DNA from: Leptotrichia hongkongensis
Lineage (GTDB): Bacteria > Fusobacteriota > Fusobacteriia > Fusobacteriales > Leptotrichiaceae
DNA length: 64,000 nucleotides
Direction of reading: 5' to 3'
Assembly: GCF_007990635.1 (NCBI RefSeq)
Contig: NZ_AP019846.1
Location: 310,001 to 374,000 of the forward strand
Both the position numbers and the translations under genes were made by a program. Shown in pieces: positions 1 through 11,792 of this stretch; the stretch's first letter is position 1; every line of letters begins with the position of its first letter. The notes below the pieces were generated by a model. It saw only the letters and a list, made by a program, of their open reading frames with translations, did no database searches and was not told where the DNA came from.

Positions 1-37
1 AGAAGAATGTGTTCTTTTATAGGGAGGAATTTTTTAA

Positions 38-3000
38 ATGAACAAACTTATTGAAAGATATAGTTTCGGGAAAATAGTAGATAGAGGGGAAATGCCGCAC
101 TTTTTAGAATTTCAACTAAATTCTTATGAAGATTTTTTACAGACTAAAGTGCCACCTCAAAAAAGAGAAAATAAAGGTTTTGAAGCAATCTTTAATGAAA
201 TTTTTCCAATTGAATCCAGCAATGGATTACTAAAATTAGAATACTTATGGTATGAAATTCACGATAATGATGAGCCTTTAAATGATGAATTGGAATGTAA
301 AAAAAGAGGTAAAACATATTCTGGGCAATTAAAAGTTAGATTAAAATTAACTAACAAGAGAACAGGAGAAATTCAGGAAACATTAGTTCATTTCGGAGAT
401 ATACCACTTATGACTGATAAAGCGACATTTATTATAAATGGTGCTGAAAGAGTCGTTATTTCTCAATTACACAGATCACCAGGAATTACTTTTAACAAGG
501 AATTGAATATTCAGACAGGAAAAGATGTGTTTATTGGGAAAATTATCCCTTATAAAGGAACATGGCTTGAATTTGAAACTGATAAAAATGACATCTTAAA
601 TGTAAAAATTGATAGAAGAAAGAAAGTATTATTACCAGTATTTTTAAAAGCGGTTGATTTTTTCCAAAATAATACGGAAATTATGAATCATTTCTTTGAA
701 AAAAAAGAAGTAGAGTTATCAGAACTTTATTCAAAATATAGAGATACTGAGCTGGAAGAAGTTTTGCGTTCAAGATTAGAAGGAAGTTTTGTAAGGGAAG
801 ATATTTTAGATGAAGAAACAGGAGAGTTTGTTGCAGAAGCAGAAGAAATTATTGATATGCCTGTAATTCAGAAAATAATAGATGCAAAAGTGCCTGTAAT
901 TAATATTTGGGAAGTGAAGCCTGAAGATAGAATTATTGCAAACGCTTTAGTGCATGATAGCACAAAAAATAGTGATGAAGCTGTTATTGAAGTATTTAGA
1001 AAATTGCGTCCAGGTGACTTAGTAACTGTAGACAGTGCAAGATCGCTTGTTAAACAGATGTTTTTTAATCCGCAAAGATACGATTTGGCAGATGTTGGAA
1101 GATATAAAATTAACAAAAGATTGAAAATAGATGTACCAGCAGATGTGATTGTACTTACAAAAGAAGATGTTTTACAAACTATTGAATACGTAAAAAATCT
1201 TGTAAGTGGAGAAGGCTTTACAGATGATATTGATAACTTATCAAACAGACGTGTAAGAGGTGTTGGAGAGCTACTTTCTATCCAAATAAAAGGTGGAATG
1301 CTTAAAATGTCTAAAATGGTCAGAGAAAAAATGACAATTCAAGATATTACAACACTGACTCCGCAAAGTCTTTTAAATACAAAACCATTAAATGCGTTAA
1401 TTCTTGAATTTTTTGGAAGTGGACAGCTGTCACAATTTATGGATCAGTCTAATCCATTGTCAGAATTGACTCATAAGAGAAGAATTTCAGCATTAGGACC
1501 AGGGGGACTTTCAAGAGATAGAGCAGGATTTGAGGTGCGTGACGTTCATAACTCGCATTATGGAAGAATTTGTCCAATAGAAACTCCAGAAGGACCAAAT
1601 ATCGGACTTATTGCTTCACTTTCAACTTATGGGAAAGTTAATAAATACGGGTTTATAGAAACTCCGTTTGTAAAAATAAACGATGGAAAAGCTGATTTTA
1701 ATGATATTAGATATTTAGCAGCTGATGAAGAGGAAGGACTGTTTATCGCACAGGCTGATACTCCTATTGATAAAGACGGAAATTTCTTGACTGATGAAGT
1801 TGTTTGCCGTTATGGAGATGAAATTGTGCATATTGATAAATCAAAAGTTGATATTTTGGACGTGTCACCTAAACAGCTAGTATCTGTTTCGGCGGGATTA
1901 ATTCCATTCTTGGAACATGATGACGCCAACCGTGCATTGATGGGTTCAAATATGCAACGTCAAGCAGTACCGTTGTTAAAAACACAGGCTCCTTATGTAG
2001 GAACTGGACTTGAAAGAAAAGTTGCTGTGGATTCAGGAGCAGTAATTACTTCAAAAGCAGCAGGAACTGTAACTTTTGTGGATGCAAGAAAAATTATTGT
2101 AACTGATAAAGAAGGGAAAGAACATTACCATAGATTATTAAACTTTGAAAAATCTAACCAATCAATGTGCTTACACCAAAAACCAATTATTGATTTGGGA
2201 GATAAAGTTAAAAAAGGTGACATTATTGCAGATGGACCATCTACTGCGGGTGGAGATTTGGCATTAGGTAAAAATATCTTGCTGGCATTTATGCCTTGGG
2301 AAGGATATAACTTCGAGGATGGAATCCTTATTTCTGAAAGACTTAGAAAAGATGACGTGTTTACATCAATTCATATTGAAGAATTTGATATTGAAGCAAG
2401 AACTACAAAATTAGGGGATGAAGAAATTACAAGAGAAATTCCTAATGTTTCTGAAGAAGCTTTGAGAAATCTTGATGAAAATGGAATTGTAAGAATAGGA
2501 GCTCATGTAACTCCTGATGATATCCTTGTTGGAAAAGTAACTCCAAAAGGGGAAACTGAACCACCAGCAGAAGAAAAATTATTACGTGCAATCTTTGGGG
2601 AAAAAGCAAAAGATGTAAGAGATACTTCATTAAGACTTCCACACGGAGTAAAAGGAACTGTTGTAGACGTACTTGAATTGTCTAAGGAAAATGGAGATGA
2701 TTTGAAAGCTGGAGTAAATAAACTAATCAGAATTTATATTGCAGAAAAAAGAAAAATAATGGTTGGGGATAAAATGTCTGGACGTCATGGAAACAAAGGG
2801 GTTATTTCAAGAGTATTACCAGTTGAAGATATGCCACATTTAGAAAATGGAACACCGATAGATGTTTGTCTTAACCCACTTGGGGTGCCATCACGTATGA
2901 ATATCGGACAGGTTTTGGAAGTGCATTTGGGACTTGCAATTGGAGATATTGACAAATATATTGCAACACCAGTATTTGATGGAGCAAGTGAAGAAGATGT

Positions 3001-3484
3001 TAAAAATTACTTGGAAGAAGCTGGATACAGCAGAACTGGTAAAGTAAAACTGATAGACGGAAGAACTGGACAGCCATTTGACAACCCAGTAACAGTGGGG
3101 CGTATGTATATGCTAAAACTTCACCACTTGGTAGAGGACAAAATGCATGCCAGAGCAATTGGACCATATTCACTTGTTACTCAGCAGCCACTTGGAGGAA
3201 AAGCCCAATTTGGTGGACAAAGACTTGGGGAAATGGAAGTTTGGGCATTGGAAGCCTACGGTGCGTCAAATATCCTTCAAGAAATGCTTACAGTTAAATC
3301 AGACGACATTAGCGGAAGAACAAAAACTTATGAAGCTATCGTAAAAGGACAGGCAATGCCAGAAGCAGATGCTCCAGAATCATTTAGAGTATTAATTAAG
3401 GAATTCCAGTCACTTGGATTAGATGTTGCTCTTTATGATAAAGATGGGGAACAAATTGAATTAGATAAGAATATAGATGCTTAG
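38..3484 (+). CDS. rpoB: DNA-directed RNA polymerase subunit beta
   Basis: RpoB forms, with RpoC, the catalytic cleft of RNA polymerase in the cytoplasm. The 1148-residue length is normal for the family. The rifampicin-pocket region around residue 460 ([21 protein letters not shown]) and the nucleotide-binding segment [13 protein letters not shown] (about 909-921) are intact. The start is set by the strong ribosome site GGGAGG eleven bases upstream of ATG. The upstream gene (normally rplL) lies outside the window, and rpoC follows after 110 bases, so this is the distal part of the rplJL-rpoBC unit. Identification is certain. Confidence 0.99.
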   Translation: MNKLIERYSFGKIVDRGEMPHFLEFQLNSYEDFLQTKVPPQKRENKGFEAIFNEIFPIESSNGLLKLEYLWYEIHDNDEPLNDELECKKRGKTYSGQLKVRLKLTNKRTGEIQETLVHFGDIPLMTDKATFIINGAERVVISQLHRSPGITFNKELNIQTGKDVFIGKIIPYKGTWLEFETDKNDILNVKIDRRKKVLLPVFLKAVDFFQNNTEIMNHFFEKKEVELSELYSKYRDTELEEVLRSRLEGSFVREDILDEETGEFVAEAEEIIDMPVIQKIIDAKVPVINIWEVKPEDRIIANALVHDSTKNSDEAVIEVFRKLRPGDLVTVDSARSLVKQMFFNPQRYDLADVGRYKINKRLKIDVPADVIVLTKEDVLQTIEYVKNLVSGEGFTDDIDNLSNRRVRGVGELLSIQIKGGMLKMSKMVREKMTIQDITTLTPQSLLNTKPLNALILEFFGSGQLSQFMDQSNPLSELTHKRRISALGPGGLSRDRAGFEVRDVHNSHYGRICPIETPEGPNIGLIASLSTYGKVNKYGFIETPFVKINDGKADFNDIRYLAADEEEGLFIAQADTPIDKDGNFLTDEVVCRYGDEIVHIDKSKVDILDVSPKQLVSVSAGLIPFLEHDDANRALMGSNMQRQAVPLLKTQAPYVGTGLERKVAVDSGAVITSKAAGTVTFVDARKIIVTDKEGKEHYHRLLNFEKSNQSMCLHQKPIIDLGDKVKKGDIIADGPSTAGGDLALGKNILLAFMPWEGYNFEDGILISERLRKDDVFTSIHIEEFDIEARTTKLGDEEITREIPNVSEEALRNLDENGIVRIGAHVTPDDILVGKVTPKGETEPPAEEKLLRAIFGEKAKDVRDTSLRLPHGVKGTVVDVLELSKENGDDLKAGVNKLIRIYIAEKRKIMVGDKMSGRHGNKGVISRVLPVEDMPHLENGTPIDVCLNPLGVPSRMNIGQVLEVHLGLAIGDIDKYIATPVFDGASEEDVKNYLEEAGYSRTGKVKLIDGRTGQPFDNPVTVGRMYMLKLHHLVEDKMHARAIGPYSLVTQQPLGGKAQFGGQRLGEMEVWALEAYGASNILQEMLTVKSDDISGRTKTYEAIVKGQAMPEADAPESFRVLIKEFQSLGLDVALYDKDGEQIELDKNIDA

Positions 3485-3540
3485 TAAAAAATAGTTAAAA
3501 ATAAAATTTTAAATTAAAAGTTAAAATATAAAAAGTTTTC

Positions 3541-3565
3541 CCACTTTACTTTTCAAAAAAAGTGG
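3541..3565 (+). other. Hairpin in the rpoB-rpoC intergenic spacer
   Basis: A seven-base-pair stem (CCACTTT / AAAGTGG) with an 11-base loop sits 29 bases before the rpoC start. No U-run follows, so it does not look like a terminator. It could be a processing or stability element of the rpoBC messenger; that role is inference. Confidence 0.4.
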
Positions 3566-3594
3566 AATTAAAGAATAGAGGAGGCTCTTAACGA

Positions 3595-6500
3595 ATGAGT
3601 ATAAGAGATTTTGACAGTATTCAAATAAAATTGGCATCGCCAGAAAAGATTTTGGAATGGTCGTATGGTGAAATTACAAAAGCCGAAACAATAAATTATA
3701 GAACTTTAAAACCTGAAATGGACGGATTATTCTGTGAGAGAATATTTGGGCCGTCTAAGGATTATGAATGTGCCTGCGGGAAGTACAAGAGAATGCGTTA
3801 CAAAGGCATGGTATGTGAAAAATGTGGTGTTGAAGTGACAACTTCAAAAGTTAGGCGTGAAAGAATGGGACATATAAAACTTGCTACTCCAATTGCACAT
3901 ATCTGGTATTCTAAAGGTACGCCTAACAAAATGAGCCTTTTATTGGGAATCAGTACGAAAGAATTGGAATCAGTTCTATATTTTTCAAGATATATTGTGA
4001 CTGATCCAGGAGAAACTGGACTTCAAAAAGGTGAAATTCTGACTGAACGTGAATATAAATTATATGAAAATCAGTTTAAAAATGAATTTACAGCAAAAAT
4101 GGGAGCTGAGGGAGTTCTAGCCTTGCTTGAGGAAATCGACTTGTTTGAACTAGAAAAAACTTTGCAAGGAGAAATGGATACAGAACACTCTACACAAAAA
4201 AGAAGAAAAGTTATAAAAAGATTAAAAGTAGTTAGAGATTTGATAGAAGCAGGGAACAGGCCAGAATGGATGATTTTAACTGTATTACCTGTAATTCCTG
4301 CGGATTTACGTCCGATGGTTCAATTAGATGGTGGAAGATTTGCCACTTCTGACTTGAATGATTTATACAGAAGAGTAATCAACAGAAATATCAGACTTAA
4401 AAAATTGATGTCAATAAAAGCGCCTGAAATTGTAATAAAAAATGAAAAAAGAATGCTTCAGGAAGCAGTTGACGCATTAATTGATAACGGTAGACGTGGA
4501 AAACCAGTTGTTACACAAAACAATAGGGAATTAAAATCACTTTCTGATATGTTAAAAGGGAAACAAGGACGTTTTAGACAAAATCTGCTAGGAAAACGTG
4601 TGGATTATTCAGGAAGATCGGTTATAGTCGTTGGACCAAATTTAAAAATGAATCAATGTGGACTTCCTAAAAAAATGGCACTTGAGCTGTATAAACCATT
4701 TTTAATGAGAGAACTTGTAAAAAGGGAACTTGCCTCAAATATAAAAGTGGCTAAGAAAATGGTTGAGGAAGAAGACGAAAACGTATGGGAATTGATTGAA
4801 GAAATTATAAAAAATCACCCAGTTCTTTTAAATAGGGCGCCAACATTGCACAGACTTTCAATTCAAGCCTTTGAGCCAACATTAATTGAAGGGAAGGCAA
4901 TAAGACTTCATCCACTTGTATGTTCTGCTTTTAATGCGGATTTTGATGGAGACCAAATGGCAGTCCACTTGGTATTGTCACAAGAAGCTCAAATGGAAGC
5001 AAAATTATTAATGCTTGCAACAAATAATATTATTGCACCATCAAGTGGTAGACCAATAGCAGTTCCATCGCAAGATATGGTAATGGGATGTTACTATATG
5101 ACAAAGGAAAGAAAAGGTGTTAAAGGAGAAGGAAAATCTTTTTCTAACAAAAATCAGTTAATTACAGCATACCAAAATGGACAAGTTGCAGTTCATGCTC
5201 TTGTAAATGTAAGAATTGACGGGCAAACAATACAAACTACACCTGGACGTCTTATGTTTAATACAATGCTTCCAAAAGAAGTGAGAGATTATACAAAAAC
5301 TTTTGGTAAAGGTGAATTAGGAAAATTAATCGCTGAGCTATATAAAAAATTTGGATTTGAAAAAACATCTGAACTACTTGATAAAATTAAAGAGTTTGGA
5401 TTTCACTATGGAACACTTGCTGGAATTACTGTTGGAATTGAAGATCTGGAAATTCCTGAAAGTAAAAAGGCTATTTTGGAAAAAGCTGAAAATGAAGTGG
5501 CTGAAATTGAGGAACAATATAAATCTGGAGAAATTATTGATGCAGAAAGATACAGAAGAACAGTCGCTATATGGGATGAGGCAGTTTCAAAAGTAACTAA
5601 GGAAATGATGGATAACTTGGACGAATTTAACCCAGTTTACATGATGGCAAACTCTGGAGCTAGAGGGTCAATTGCACAAATGCGTCAGCTTGGTGGAATG
5701 CGTGGACTTATGGCAGATACGCAAGGGCGTATTATCGAAATGCCGATTAAAGCTAACTTTAGAGAAGGACTTAACATTCTTGAATTCTTTATGTCATCAC
5801 ATGGAGCAAGAAAAGGACTTGCGGATACAGCATTGAGAACTGCCGATTCAGGATACTTAACAAGAAGACTTGTTGATATTTCACACGAAGTTATCGTAAA
5901 TCATGATGACTGTGGATGTGAACATGGAATTGTCGTATCAGATTTGATGGATGCTGGGGAAGTAATCGAAAAATTAAGCGAAAGAATTTATGGAAGAAAC
6001 TTGGCAACAGACTTAATTCATGAAGGAAAAGTAATTGCCAAAAGAAATACTTTAATAACTGATGATTTGATTAAGAAGATTGAAGAATTAGATATTCGTG
6101 AAGTAGAAATAAGAACGCCTTTGACATGTAAACTGGAAAAAGGAGTTTGTAAAAAATGTTATGGATTAGATCTTTCTAATCACAAGGAAATTCTTAAAGG
6201 AGAAGCAGTTGGAGTTATTGCGGCTCAATCAATTGGGGAACCTGGTACACAGCTTACAATGCGTACTTTCCATACAGGAGGGGTAGCAACAGCGGCATCT
6301 GTTCAGTCAGATTATAAAGCTGATGTTTCTGGAAAAGTTAAACTTAAAGATATTTCTATACTTGTAAATGATGAAGGGAAAGAAATCGTTGTTTCACAAA
6401 ATGGACGTGTAATAATAGGAAAACATAGATATGAAGTGCCTTCAGGTTCAACTTTACACGTAAAAGATGGAGATTCTGTTAAGAAAGGTAAAGTGCTAGT

Positions 6501-7668
6501 AGAATTTGATCCTTATCAAATACCTATTATTACATCTGTTGCAGGAAAAGTAGAATTTAGAGATATTTATGTAAAAGAAAATATTGATGTAAAATATGGA
6601 GTTACTGAAAAAGTAGCTATAAAACCTGTGGAAAGTAATGATGTAAACCCAAGAATAATAATTTATACAAAAGGTGATAAGAAAGTAGAATATGCAGTTC
6701 CTTATGGGGCATATTTAATGGTAAGCGAAGGAGAAACTGTTAAAAAAGGTCAAATTATTACAAAAATCCTAAAAACTGGAGAAGGAAATAAAGATATTAC
6801 AGGAGGTCTTCCTCGTGTACAAGAATTATTTGAGGCAAGAAATCCTAGAGGAAAAGCTATTCTATCAGAAGTTGCAGGGCGTGTAGTTTTCTCTGACAAA
6901 AAGAAAAAAGGTATGAGATTAATCTTGATTGAAGATCCTGAAACAGGAGAATTAATCCAAGAATATACTGTTCCTGTGGGAGAGCATTTGGTTGTAACTA
7001 ATGAAATGCTAATCGAAAAAGGTGCGAAAATAACTGACGGGCCTGTTTCACCACACGATATTCTGAAAATAAAAGGGCTTGTAGAAGCACAGCAATTTAT
7101 TCTTGAATCAGTACAGCAAGTTTATAGAGAGCAAGGAGTTGCGGTTAACGATAAACATATTGAGATAATCGTAAAACAAATGTTCCAAAAAATTAAAGTT
7201 AAAGAAGCTGGAGATTCATTATTCCTTGAAGATGAGCTAATCGATAAAAAAATTGTGGAACGTGAAAATGAAATATTAATTTCAAAAGGAAAACGTCCAG
7301 CAACTTACGAACCAGTAATTCAAGGTATTACGAAAGCAGCTGTAAATACAGAAAGTTTCATTTCTGCAGCATCGTTCCAAGAAACTACAAAAGTTCTTGC
7401 AAATGCGGCTGTTGAAGGAAAAACAGACAGACTTGAAGGATTGAAGGAAAATGTAATCATTGGTAAAAAAGTGCCAGGAGGTACAGGATTCAATGATTAT
7501 AAGTATTTGGATGCAGTCTTAAAAAATGATATTGTAGAAGAGGAAGCTGTGGAAACTGAGGTGGAAGTAGATGGAGAAAAAGTAGAAGTTACAGAAACTT
7601 TAGGTGCCTTGAAGGACAATCCAAATGAAATTATAGAAACTATTGAAGAAACAGCAGAAGTTGAATAA
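3595..7668 (+). CDS. rpoC: DNA-directed RNA polymerase subunit beta'
   Basis: RpoC carries the active-site magnesium of RNA polymerase. The catalytic motif NADFDGD is at about residues 447-453. The N-terminal zinc ribbon (CACGKYKR...VCEKCG) and the second zinc site (CGC...[11 protein letters not shown]) are both present. At 1357 residues it has the normal bacterial architecture, with an acidic Glu/Val-rich tail. GAGGAGG lies a few bases upstream of ATG. It is cotranscribed with rpoB, and nothing that looks like a strong terminator follows it. Confidence 0.99.
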   Translation: MSIRDFDSIQIKLASPEKILEWSYGEITKAETINYRTLKPEMDGLFCERIFGPSKDYECACGKYKRMRYKGMVCEKCGVEVTTSKVRRERMGHIKLATPIAHIWYSKGTPNKMSLLLGISTKELESVLYFSRYIVTDPGETGLQKGEILTEREYKLYENQFKNEFTAKMGAEGVLALLEEIDLFELEKTLQGEMDTEHSTQKRRKVIKRLKVVRDLIEAGNRPEWMILTVLPVIPADLRPMVQLDGGRFATSDLNDLYRRVINRNIRLKKLMSIKAPEIVIKNEKRMLQEAVDALIDNGRRGKPVVTQNNRELKSLSDMLKGKQGRFRQNLLGKRVDYSGRSVIVVGPNLKMNQCGLPKKMALELYKPFLMRELVKRELASNIKVAKKMVEEEDENVWELIEEIIKNHPVLLNRAPTLHRLSIQAFEPTLIEGKAIRLHPLVCSAFNADFDGDQMAVHLVLSQEAQMEAKLLMLATNNIIAPSSGRPIAVPSQDMVMGCYYMTKERKGVKGEGKSFSNKNQLITAYQNGQVAVHALVNVRIDGQTIQTTPGRLMFNTMLPKEVRDYTKTFGKGELGKLIAELYKKFGFEKTSELLDKIKEFGFHYGTLAGITVGIEDLEIPESKKAILEKAENEVAEIEEQYKSGEIIDAERYRRTVAIWDEAVSKVTKEMMDNLDEFNPVYMMANSGARGSIAQMRQLGGMRGLMADTQGRIIEMPIKANFREGLNILEFFMSSHGARKGLADTALRTADSGYLTRRLVDISHEVIVNHDDCGCEHGIVVSDLMDAGEVIEKLSERIYGRNLATDLIHEGKVIAKRNTLITDDLIKKIEELDIREVEIRTPLTCKLEKGVCKKCYGLDLSNHKEILKGEAVGVIAAQSIGEPGTQLTMRTFHTGGVATAASVQSDYKADVSGKVKLKDISILVNDEGKEIVVSQNGRVIIGKHRYEVPSGSTLHVKDGDSVKKGKVLVEFDPYQIPIITSVAGKVEFRDIYVKENIDVKYGVTEKVAIKPVESNDVNPRIIIYTKGDKKVEYAVPYGAYLMVSEGETVKKGQIITKILKTGEGNKDITGGLPRVQELFEARNPRGKAILSEVAGRVVFSDKKKKGMRLILIEDPETGELIQEYTVPVGEHLVVTNEMLIEKGAKITDGPVSPHDILKIKGLVEAQQFILESVQQVYREQGVAVNDKHIEIIVKQMFQKIKVKEAGDSLFLEDELIDKKIVERENEILISKGKRPATYEPVIQGITKAAVNTESFISAASFQETTKVLANAAVEGKTDRLEGLKENVIIGKKVPGGTGFNDYKYLDAVLKNDIVEEEAVETEVEVDGEKVEVTETLGALKDNPNEIIETIEETAEVE

Positions 7669-7758
7669 TTAAGATAATTTAAACTTGATTAGTAAATATA
7701 TACTTGAAGTAACTATAAGCATAAAATTTTAATATTACTGTCAAAATTAGATTATTAA

Positions 7759-7808
7759 TATAATATTGTGAATAGGGAGATTTGTGAATATAAATTTCCC
7801 TTATTCGC
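7759..7808 (+). promoter_or_regulatory. Candidate promoter and 5'-end hairpin ahead of gmk
   Basis: TATAAT at 7759-7764 could serve as a -10 box, but the -35 match (TTACTG, 18-base spacing) is weak. The predicted transcript would begin inside or next to a long hairpin at 7768-7808: GTGAATA pairs with TATTCGC, and GGGAGATTT pairs with AAATTTCCC around one bulged base. An A-run rather than a U-run follows, so it is not a plus-strand terminator. A 5'-end stem of this kind could stabilise the gmk-rpoZ messenger (inference). Confidence 0.45.
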
Positions 7809-7833
7809 GTAAAAAAATAAAAGGTGGTTTCTA

Positions 7834-8385
7834 ATGAAAGGAAAATTATTCATTGTTTCAGGGCCTTCAGGCTCAGGAAAATCAACAGTTACAAAATTAG
7901 TAAAAGATCGACTAAATATTCCATTATCAATATCAGCTACAACTCGACAGCCAAGAGACGGAGAAATCGATGGTAAAGACTACTTTTTCTTAACTAAGGA
8001 AATTTTTGAACAAAAAATAAAAAATGATGAATTTTATGAATATGCAAATGTTCATGGAAATTATTATGGAACATTGAAAGAAGTAGTAGAAAGTAATTTA
8101 AATAAAGGATTAAATGTAATTTTGGAAATTGATGTGCAAGGTGCATTAATTGCAAAGGAAAAGAAAAAAGACGCTGTATTGGTATTTTTTTGTACAAAGG
8201 ATATGGAAACTCTTGAAAAAAGGCTTCGTAACAGAAATACTGATACAGAAGAAGTTATTCAGACACGTTTAAAAAATGCGTTAAAAGAACTGGAATATGA
8301 AAAAAAATATGATTACACTATAATAAATAATGATATTGAAGAATCTTGCACAGCATTGATAAATATTATTAATCCACAAAATTGA
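7834..8385 (+). CDS. gmk: Guanylate kinase
   Basis: Guanylate kinase phosphorylates GMP to GDP with ATP in purine nucleotide synthesis. The P-loop SGPSGSGKST is at residues 9-18, followed by the GMP-binding stretch with TTRQPRDGE and the EIDVQGA segment near residue 99. The length of 183 residues is slightly short for the family. AAGGTGG precedes the ATG. The gene lies between rpoC and rpoZ, and gmk-rpoZ pairing is common in bacteria. Confidence 0.97.
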   Translation: MKGKLFIVSGPSGSGKSTVTKLVKDRLNIPLSISATTRQPRDGEIDGKDYFFLTKEIFEQKIKNDEFYEYANVHGNYYGTLKEVVESNLNKGLNVILEIDVQGALIAKEKKKDAVLVFFCTKDMETLEKRLRNRNTDTEEVIQTRLKNALKELEYEKKYDYTIINNDIEESCTALINIINPQN

Positions 8386-8421
8386 TATAAATTCTAAAAT
8401 AATAGGAGAAAATTATAAAAA

Positions 8422-8619
8422 ATGAAAAAAGAAAAAATAACAATAGATGAACTATTGACTAAAATACCGAATAAATATGAGCTTGCAATTGTATCAGGGA
8501 AAATTGCAAAAAGAGAATTTGCTAAAGGGAAGCAAAAATCGGAAATAATGGATGAAGTTTTTAAAGATATTATGGAAGATGATGTGGAAATAATTCGTGA
8601 AACTAATGAGGAAAATTAA
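8422..8619 (+). CDS. rpoZ: RNA polymerase omega subunit
   Basis: This 65-residue protein matches the small omega subunit, which helps RpoC fold and join the polymerase. The IDELLTKIPNKYELAIVSGKIAKREF pattern corresponds to the conserved omega core (elsewhere written as NRYELVLVAAKRARQL). It follows gmk by 36 bases with an AGGAG ribosome site, so the two are probably cotranscribed. The strong promoter for the next operon begins 20 bases after its stop. Confidence 0.9.
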   Translation: MKKEKITIDELLTKIPNKYELAIVSGKIAKREFAKGKQKSEIMDEVFKDIMEDDVEIIRETNEEN

Positions 8620-8639
8620 AAAAATTTGTTTATAAAGTA

Positions 8640-8667
8640 TTGACTATTTAAAAAAACAAATTATACT
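8640..8667 (+). promoter_or_regulatory. Promoter of the dnaG-rpoD operon
   Basis: TTGACT and TATACT are separated by 16 bases, a good housekeeping-sigma match. The predicted start is about 50 bases before dnaG, giving a short leader. Confidence 0.7.
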
Positions 8668-8721
8668 AATAGTGTAAATATTTTTTATTGACTGTTTTTT
8701 TTTATGGAGGAATAAGAAATA

Positions 8722-10545
8722 ATGATTTATAGTGAAAAAGAGATACAGAAATTAATTGATAATTTAGATATTGTTCAAGTGATTGGAGAATATGTAAATT
8801 TAAAAAAGGCAGGTTCAAATTATAAAGGCTTATCTCCTTTTAAAGATGAAAAGACTCCATCTTTTACAGTCAGCCCAGTAAAAAATATTTTTAAGGATTT
8901 TAGTACACAAATTGGCGGAAATGTAATTTCGTTTTATATGAAAATCAATGATGTTAGTTTCATTCAGGCAGTAGAAGAATTATCTCGAAAGTATAATATT
9001 CCACTCAAGAAAAATAGGGAATATAGGACAATCAATCAGGAAATTGAAAGAAAAAAGGCTCTAAACAAGGAGTATTACGAAATAATGAATGAAGCCCAGA
9101 TATTTTTTAGAGAAAATATTGAAAAATATCCTGAAGCATTAGAATATATGAAGGAACGTAATTTCTCTATTGAAGAAATCAGAAAATTTGGGATAGGATT
9201 TGCCAATAATTCAAGAGATGAATTATTTCAGCATTTATTAAAAAAAGAATTTCCAGAAGAAAAGATAATAGAATTAGGACTTGTCAAAAGAAATGAAAAT
9301 GGCGAAATTTATGATAGCTTTAGAAATAGAGTGATTTTTCCAATTTACAATATAAATTCTCAGATTGTAGGATTTGGGGGACGTATAATTGAAAAAAATA
9401 CTAATTTGCCTAAATATCTAAATTCTCCAGATTCGCCTATTTTTAAAAAAGGAAATGAACTTTTTGGAATAAAGCATCAAGGAGAAAATATTAGGAAAAA
9501 AGGCTTTGTGATGCTGATGGAAGGTTATCTTGATGTACTTACAGCCCAAAAGAATGGTTTTGAAAATGCAGTTGCAAGTCTTGGAACTGCACTTACTGAG
9601 GAACAGGCACAACTTTTAAAAAAATATACAGATAAAATATTGATTTCGTATGATAACGATGAAGCTGGGAAGAATGCCATAATAAAAGCAGGATACATTT
9701 TAAAAAAATATGATTTTGATGTAAAGTGTCTAGTTATAGATGGAAATGAGAAGGATCCTGATGAGTTCTTGAGGAAAAATGGTAAAAAGGCATTTATAGA
9801 AGTTGTAAAGAAATCAGAAGAAATTTTTGATTTTTTAACAAAGGAAGCTTCAAAAGATTTGGATTTGAATGACATAAGTGGAGAAAGAAAATTCATTGAA
9901 AGATTAAAACCATTTTTTTCAAATGTTACAAATAATCTTAATAAAAATCTATATTTACAAAGATTATCAGCTAATTTTGGAATTAATGAATTTGTTTTAG
10001 AAGAGGAACTCAAAAATTTGCCGAATAAAACTTCTAAAATGAAAAAAAGAAGAATCTATGAAAATCAGAAAGTTCAATACAAAAAGCAAAAAAGAGATTT
10101 ATATATTGAACTGGAAGAACAAACACTTATATATATATTGGAATTTTATAAATCAGAAAAGGAAAAGTGTATAGAACTTTTAAATAAAGAATTTAGCCAT
10201 CCGATTTTTAATGAACTAATAGAAAAATTGAAAGCTATAGATTTTGATATAATGAAACTTGATAAAATTGATATTAGTGAAGAAAATAGGGAGATTGTAA
10301 CAAACTTGAAGTTACGGGCAGATAATGACATTAAGGATAAGGAAATTTATTTTAGGGAAATTTATTCTGGCTGGTTTGAGCGTGAAATAGATGAGGAAAG
10401 AAAAAAAACTGAGGAAGAAAACGATAGAATTAAGAAAATTGAATTAAAAAAAATATTATCAAAATTAAAAAATATTAATAAAATTAGTGAAATAGAAAAA
10501 TTATATAATGAATTTATATTGATAAGGAGACCGAATTATGTCTGA
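8722..10545 (+). CDS. dnaG: DNA primase, zinc ligands replaced
   Basis: DnaG makes RNA primers at the replication fork. The 607-residue protein has the N-terminal zinc-finger-like fold, the RNA polymerase core with a TOPRIM domain ([11 protein letters not shown] near residue 260, SYDNDEAG near 310) and a C-terminal helicase-interaction region. The TOPRIM acidic residues are intact. The usual Cys-His-Cys-Cys zinc ligands are replaced by S38, K41, D59 and T62, while the surrounding consensus (GL-PF, EKTPSF-VSP, GGN) is retained. TGGAGG precedes ATG. The gene overlaps rpoD by eight bases, as expected for a macromolecular-synthesis operon. Confidence 0.95.
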   Translation: MIYSEKEIQKLIDNLDIVQVIGEYVNLKKAGSNYKGLSPFKDEKTPSFTVSPVKNIFKDFSTQIGGNVISFYMKINDVSFIQAVEELSRKYNIPLKKNREYRTINQEIERKKALNKEYYEIMNEAQIFFRENIEKYPEALEYMKERNFSIEEIRKFGIGFANNSRDELFQHLLKKEFPEEKIIELGLVKRNENGEIYDSFRNRVIFPIYNINSQIVGFGGRIIEKNTNLPKYLNSPDSPIFKKGNELFGIKHQGENIRKKGFVMLMEGYLDVLTAQKNGFENAVASLGTALTEEQAQLLKKYTDKILISYDNDEAGKNAIIKAGYILKKYDFDVKCLVIDGNEKDPDEFLRKNGKKAFIEVVKKSEEIFDFLTKEASKDLDLNDISGERKFIERLKPFFSNVTNNLNKNLYLQRLSANFGINEFVLEEELKNLPNKTSKMKKRRIYENQKVQYKKQKRDLYIELEEQTLIYILEFYKSEKEKCIELLNKEFSHPIFNELIEKLKAIDFDIMKLDKIDISEENREIVTNLKLRADNDIKDKEIYFREIYSGWFEREIDEERKKTEEENDRIKKIELKKILSKLKNINKISEIEKLYNEFILIRRPNYV

Positions 10546-11716
10546 TAAAAAACAAAATTTAAAAAATAGTCTCGCAAATTTTATAAAACAGGCACGAGAG
10601 CAAAAAGTTGTAAGTTACGAAGAAATAAATTCTGTTTTATCTATCGGATTTTCAACTGAAAAAATCGAGCAGTTAATAAAAAAACTGACTGATGACGGTG
10701 TTCAAATCGTAGATACTATAAAGGAAAAAGAGGATTTATTAAAAGTTCCTGATTCCATAGAAGCTATCGAAAAAATGGAAATATCGGATTTTGAAGATTC
10801 GCATGATGAATTTGTAGAGAGTGAAATCGACGATTCGGAAGTGGATAAACTATTACAGACAGATTTGTTAAAAATGGCAGAAAGTATGGATGTAGATGAA
10901 CCAATAAAAATGTATTTACGTGAAATTGGACAAATTCCACTACTTAGCTATGAAGAAGAAATCGAATATGCTCAACGAGTTTTAAATGGCGAGGAGGAAG
11001 CAAAACAGAAATTAATAGAGTCAAATTTAAGGCTTGTTGTCAGTATCGCAAAAAAACATACAAATCGTGGCTTGAAAATGCTGGATTTAATTCAGGAAGG
11101 AAATATGGGGCTTATGAAGGCTGTGGAAAAATTTGAATATGAAAAAGGATTCAAGTTTTCGACTTATGCAACTTGGTGGATTAGACAGGCTATAACACGT
11201 GCAATTGCAGATCAGGGAAGAACAATAAGAATACCTGTTCATATGATTGAAACAATTAATAAAATCAAAAAGGAAAGCCGTATTATTTTACAGGAAACTG
11301 GAAAAGAGCCAACAGCAGAGGAATTGGCTGAAAAGTTAGAATTACCAGTAGAAAAGGTAAAAAGTATTTTGGAAATGAATCAGGATCCGATTTCACTTGA
11401 AACTCCAGTTGGAAGTGAAGAAGATAGTGAACTGGGAGATTTCGTGGAAGATGATAAATTTGCGAATCCTTATGACGCAACAACGAGAGTTCTATTAAAG
11501 GAACAGCTTGATGAAGTATTAAAAACATTAAATGAGCGTGAGGAAATGGTGCTTAGATATAGATATGGACTAGATGACGGTTCTCAGAAAACTCTTGAAG
11601 AGGTGGGGAAAATCTTTAATGTAACAAGGGAACGTATTAGACAGATTGAGGTAAAAGCATTAAGAAAATTAAGACATCCAAGCAGAAGAAAAAAATTGGA
11701 AGATTACAGGAGCTAA
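10538..11716 (+). CDS. rpoD: Primary sigma factor RpoD
   Basis: RpoD directs RNA polymerase to housekeeping promoters. The 392-residue protein shows region 1.1 at the N-terminus, region 2 with [17 protein letters not shown] and the -10-recognising [16 protein letters not shown], region 3, and region 4 with [19 protein letters not shown]. The length fits the short Gram-positive type rather than the proteobacterial type. Its ATG lies inside the end of dnaG, so translation is probably coupled. A terminator hairpin begins within its last codons. Confidence 0.98.
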   Translation: MSDKKQNLKNSLANFIKQAREQKVVSYEEINSVLSIGFSTEKIEQLIKKLTDDGVQIVDTIKEKEDLLKVPDSIEAIEKMEISDFEDSHDEFVESEIDDSEVDKLLQTDLLKMAESMDVDEPIKMYLREIGQIPLLSYEEEIEYAQRVLNGEEEAKQKLIESNLRLVVSIAKKHTNRGLKMLDLIQEGNMGLMKAVEKFEYEKGFKFSTYATWWIRQAITRAIADQGRTIRIPVHMIETINKIKKESRIILQETGKEPTAEELAEKLELPVEKVKSILEMNQDPISLETPVGSEEDSELGDFVEDDKFANPYDATTRVLLKEQLDEVLKTLNEREEMVLRYRYGLDDGSQKTLEEVGKIFNVTRERIRQIEVKALRKLRHPSRRKKLEDYRS

Positions 11717-11738
11717 AGTTGTTATTTAGCTCCTTTTA
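11708..11738 (+). terminator. Terminator overlapping the rpoD stop codon
   Basis: A perfect ten-base-pair stem (AGGAGCTAAA / TTTAGCTCCT) with a seven-base loop is followed by a short U-run. The left arm contains the last coding bases and the TAA stop of rpoD. It separates dnaG-rpoD from the sigma-like gene. Confidence 0.8.
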
Positions 11739-11792
11739 GATATTTAGGATTTTTAGATGAACTAAATAATAAATAAAATAAGGGGAAAAAAG

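Noticed and set aside
3541-3565. A terminator between rpoB and rpoC
   Set aside because: The hairpin has no U-run and separates genes expected to be cotranscribed.
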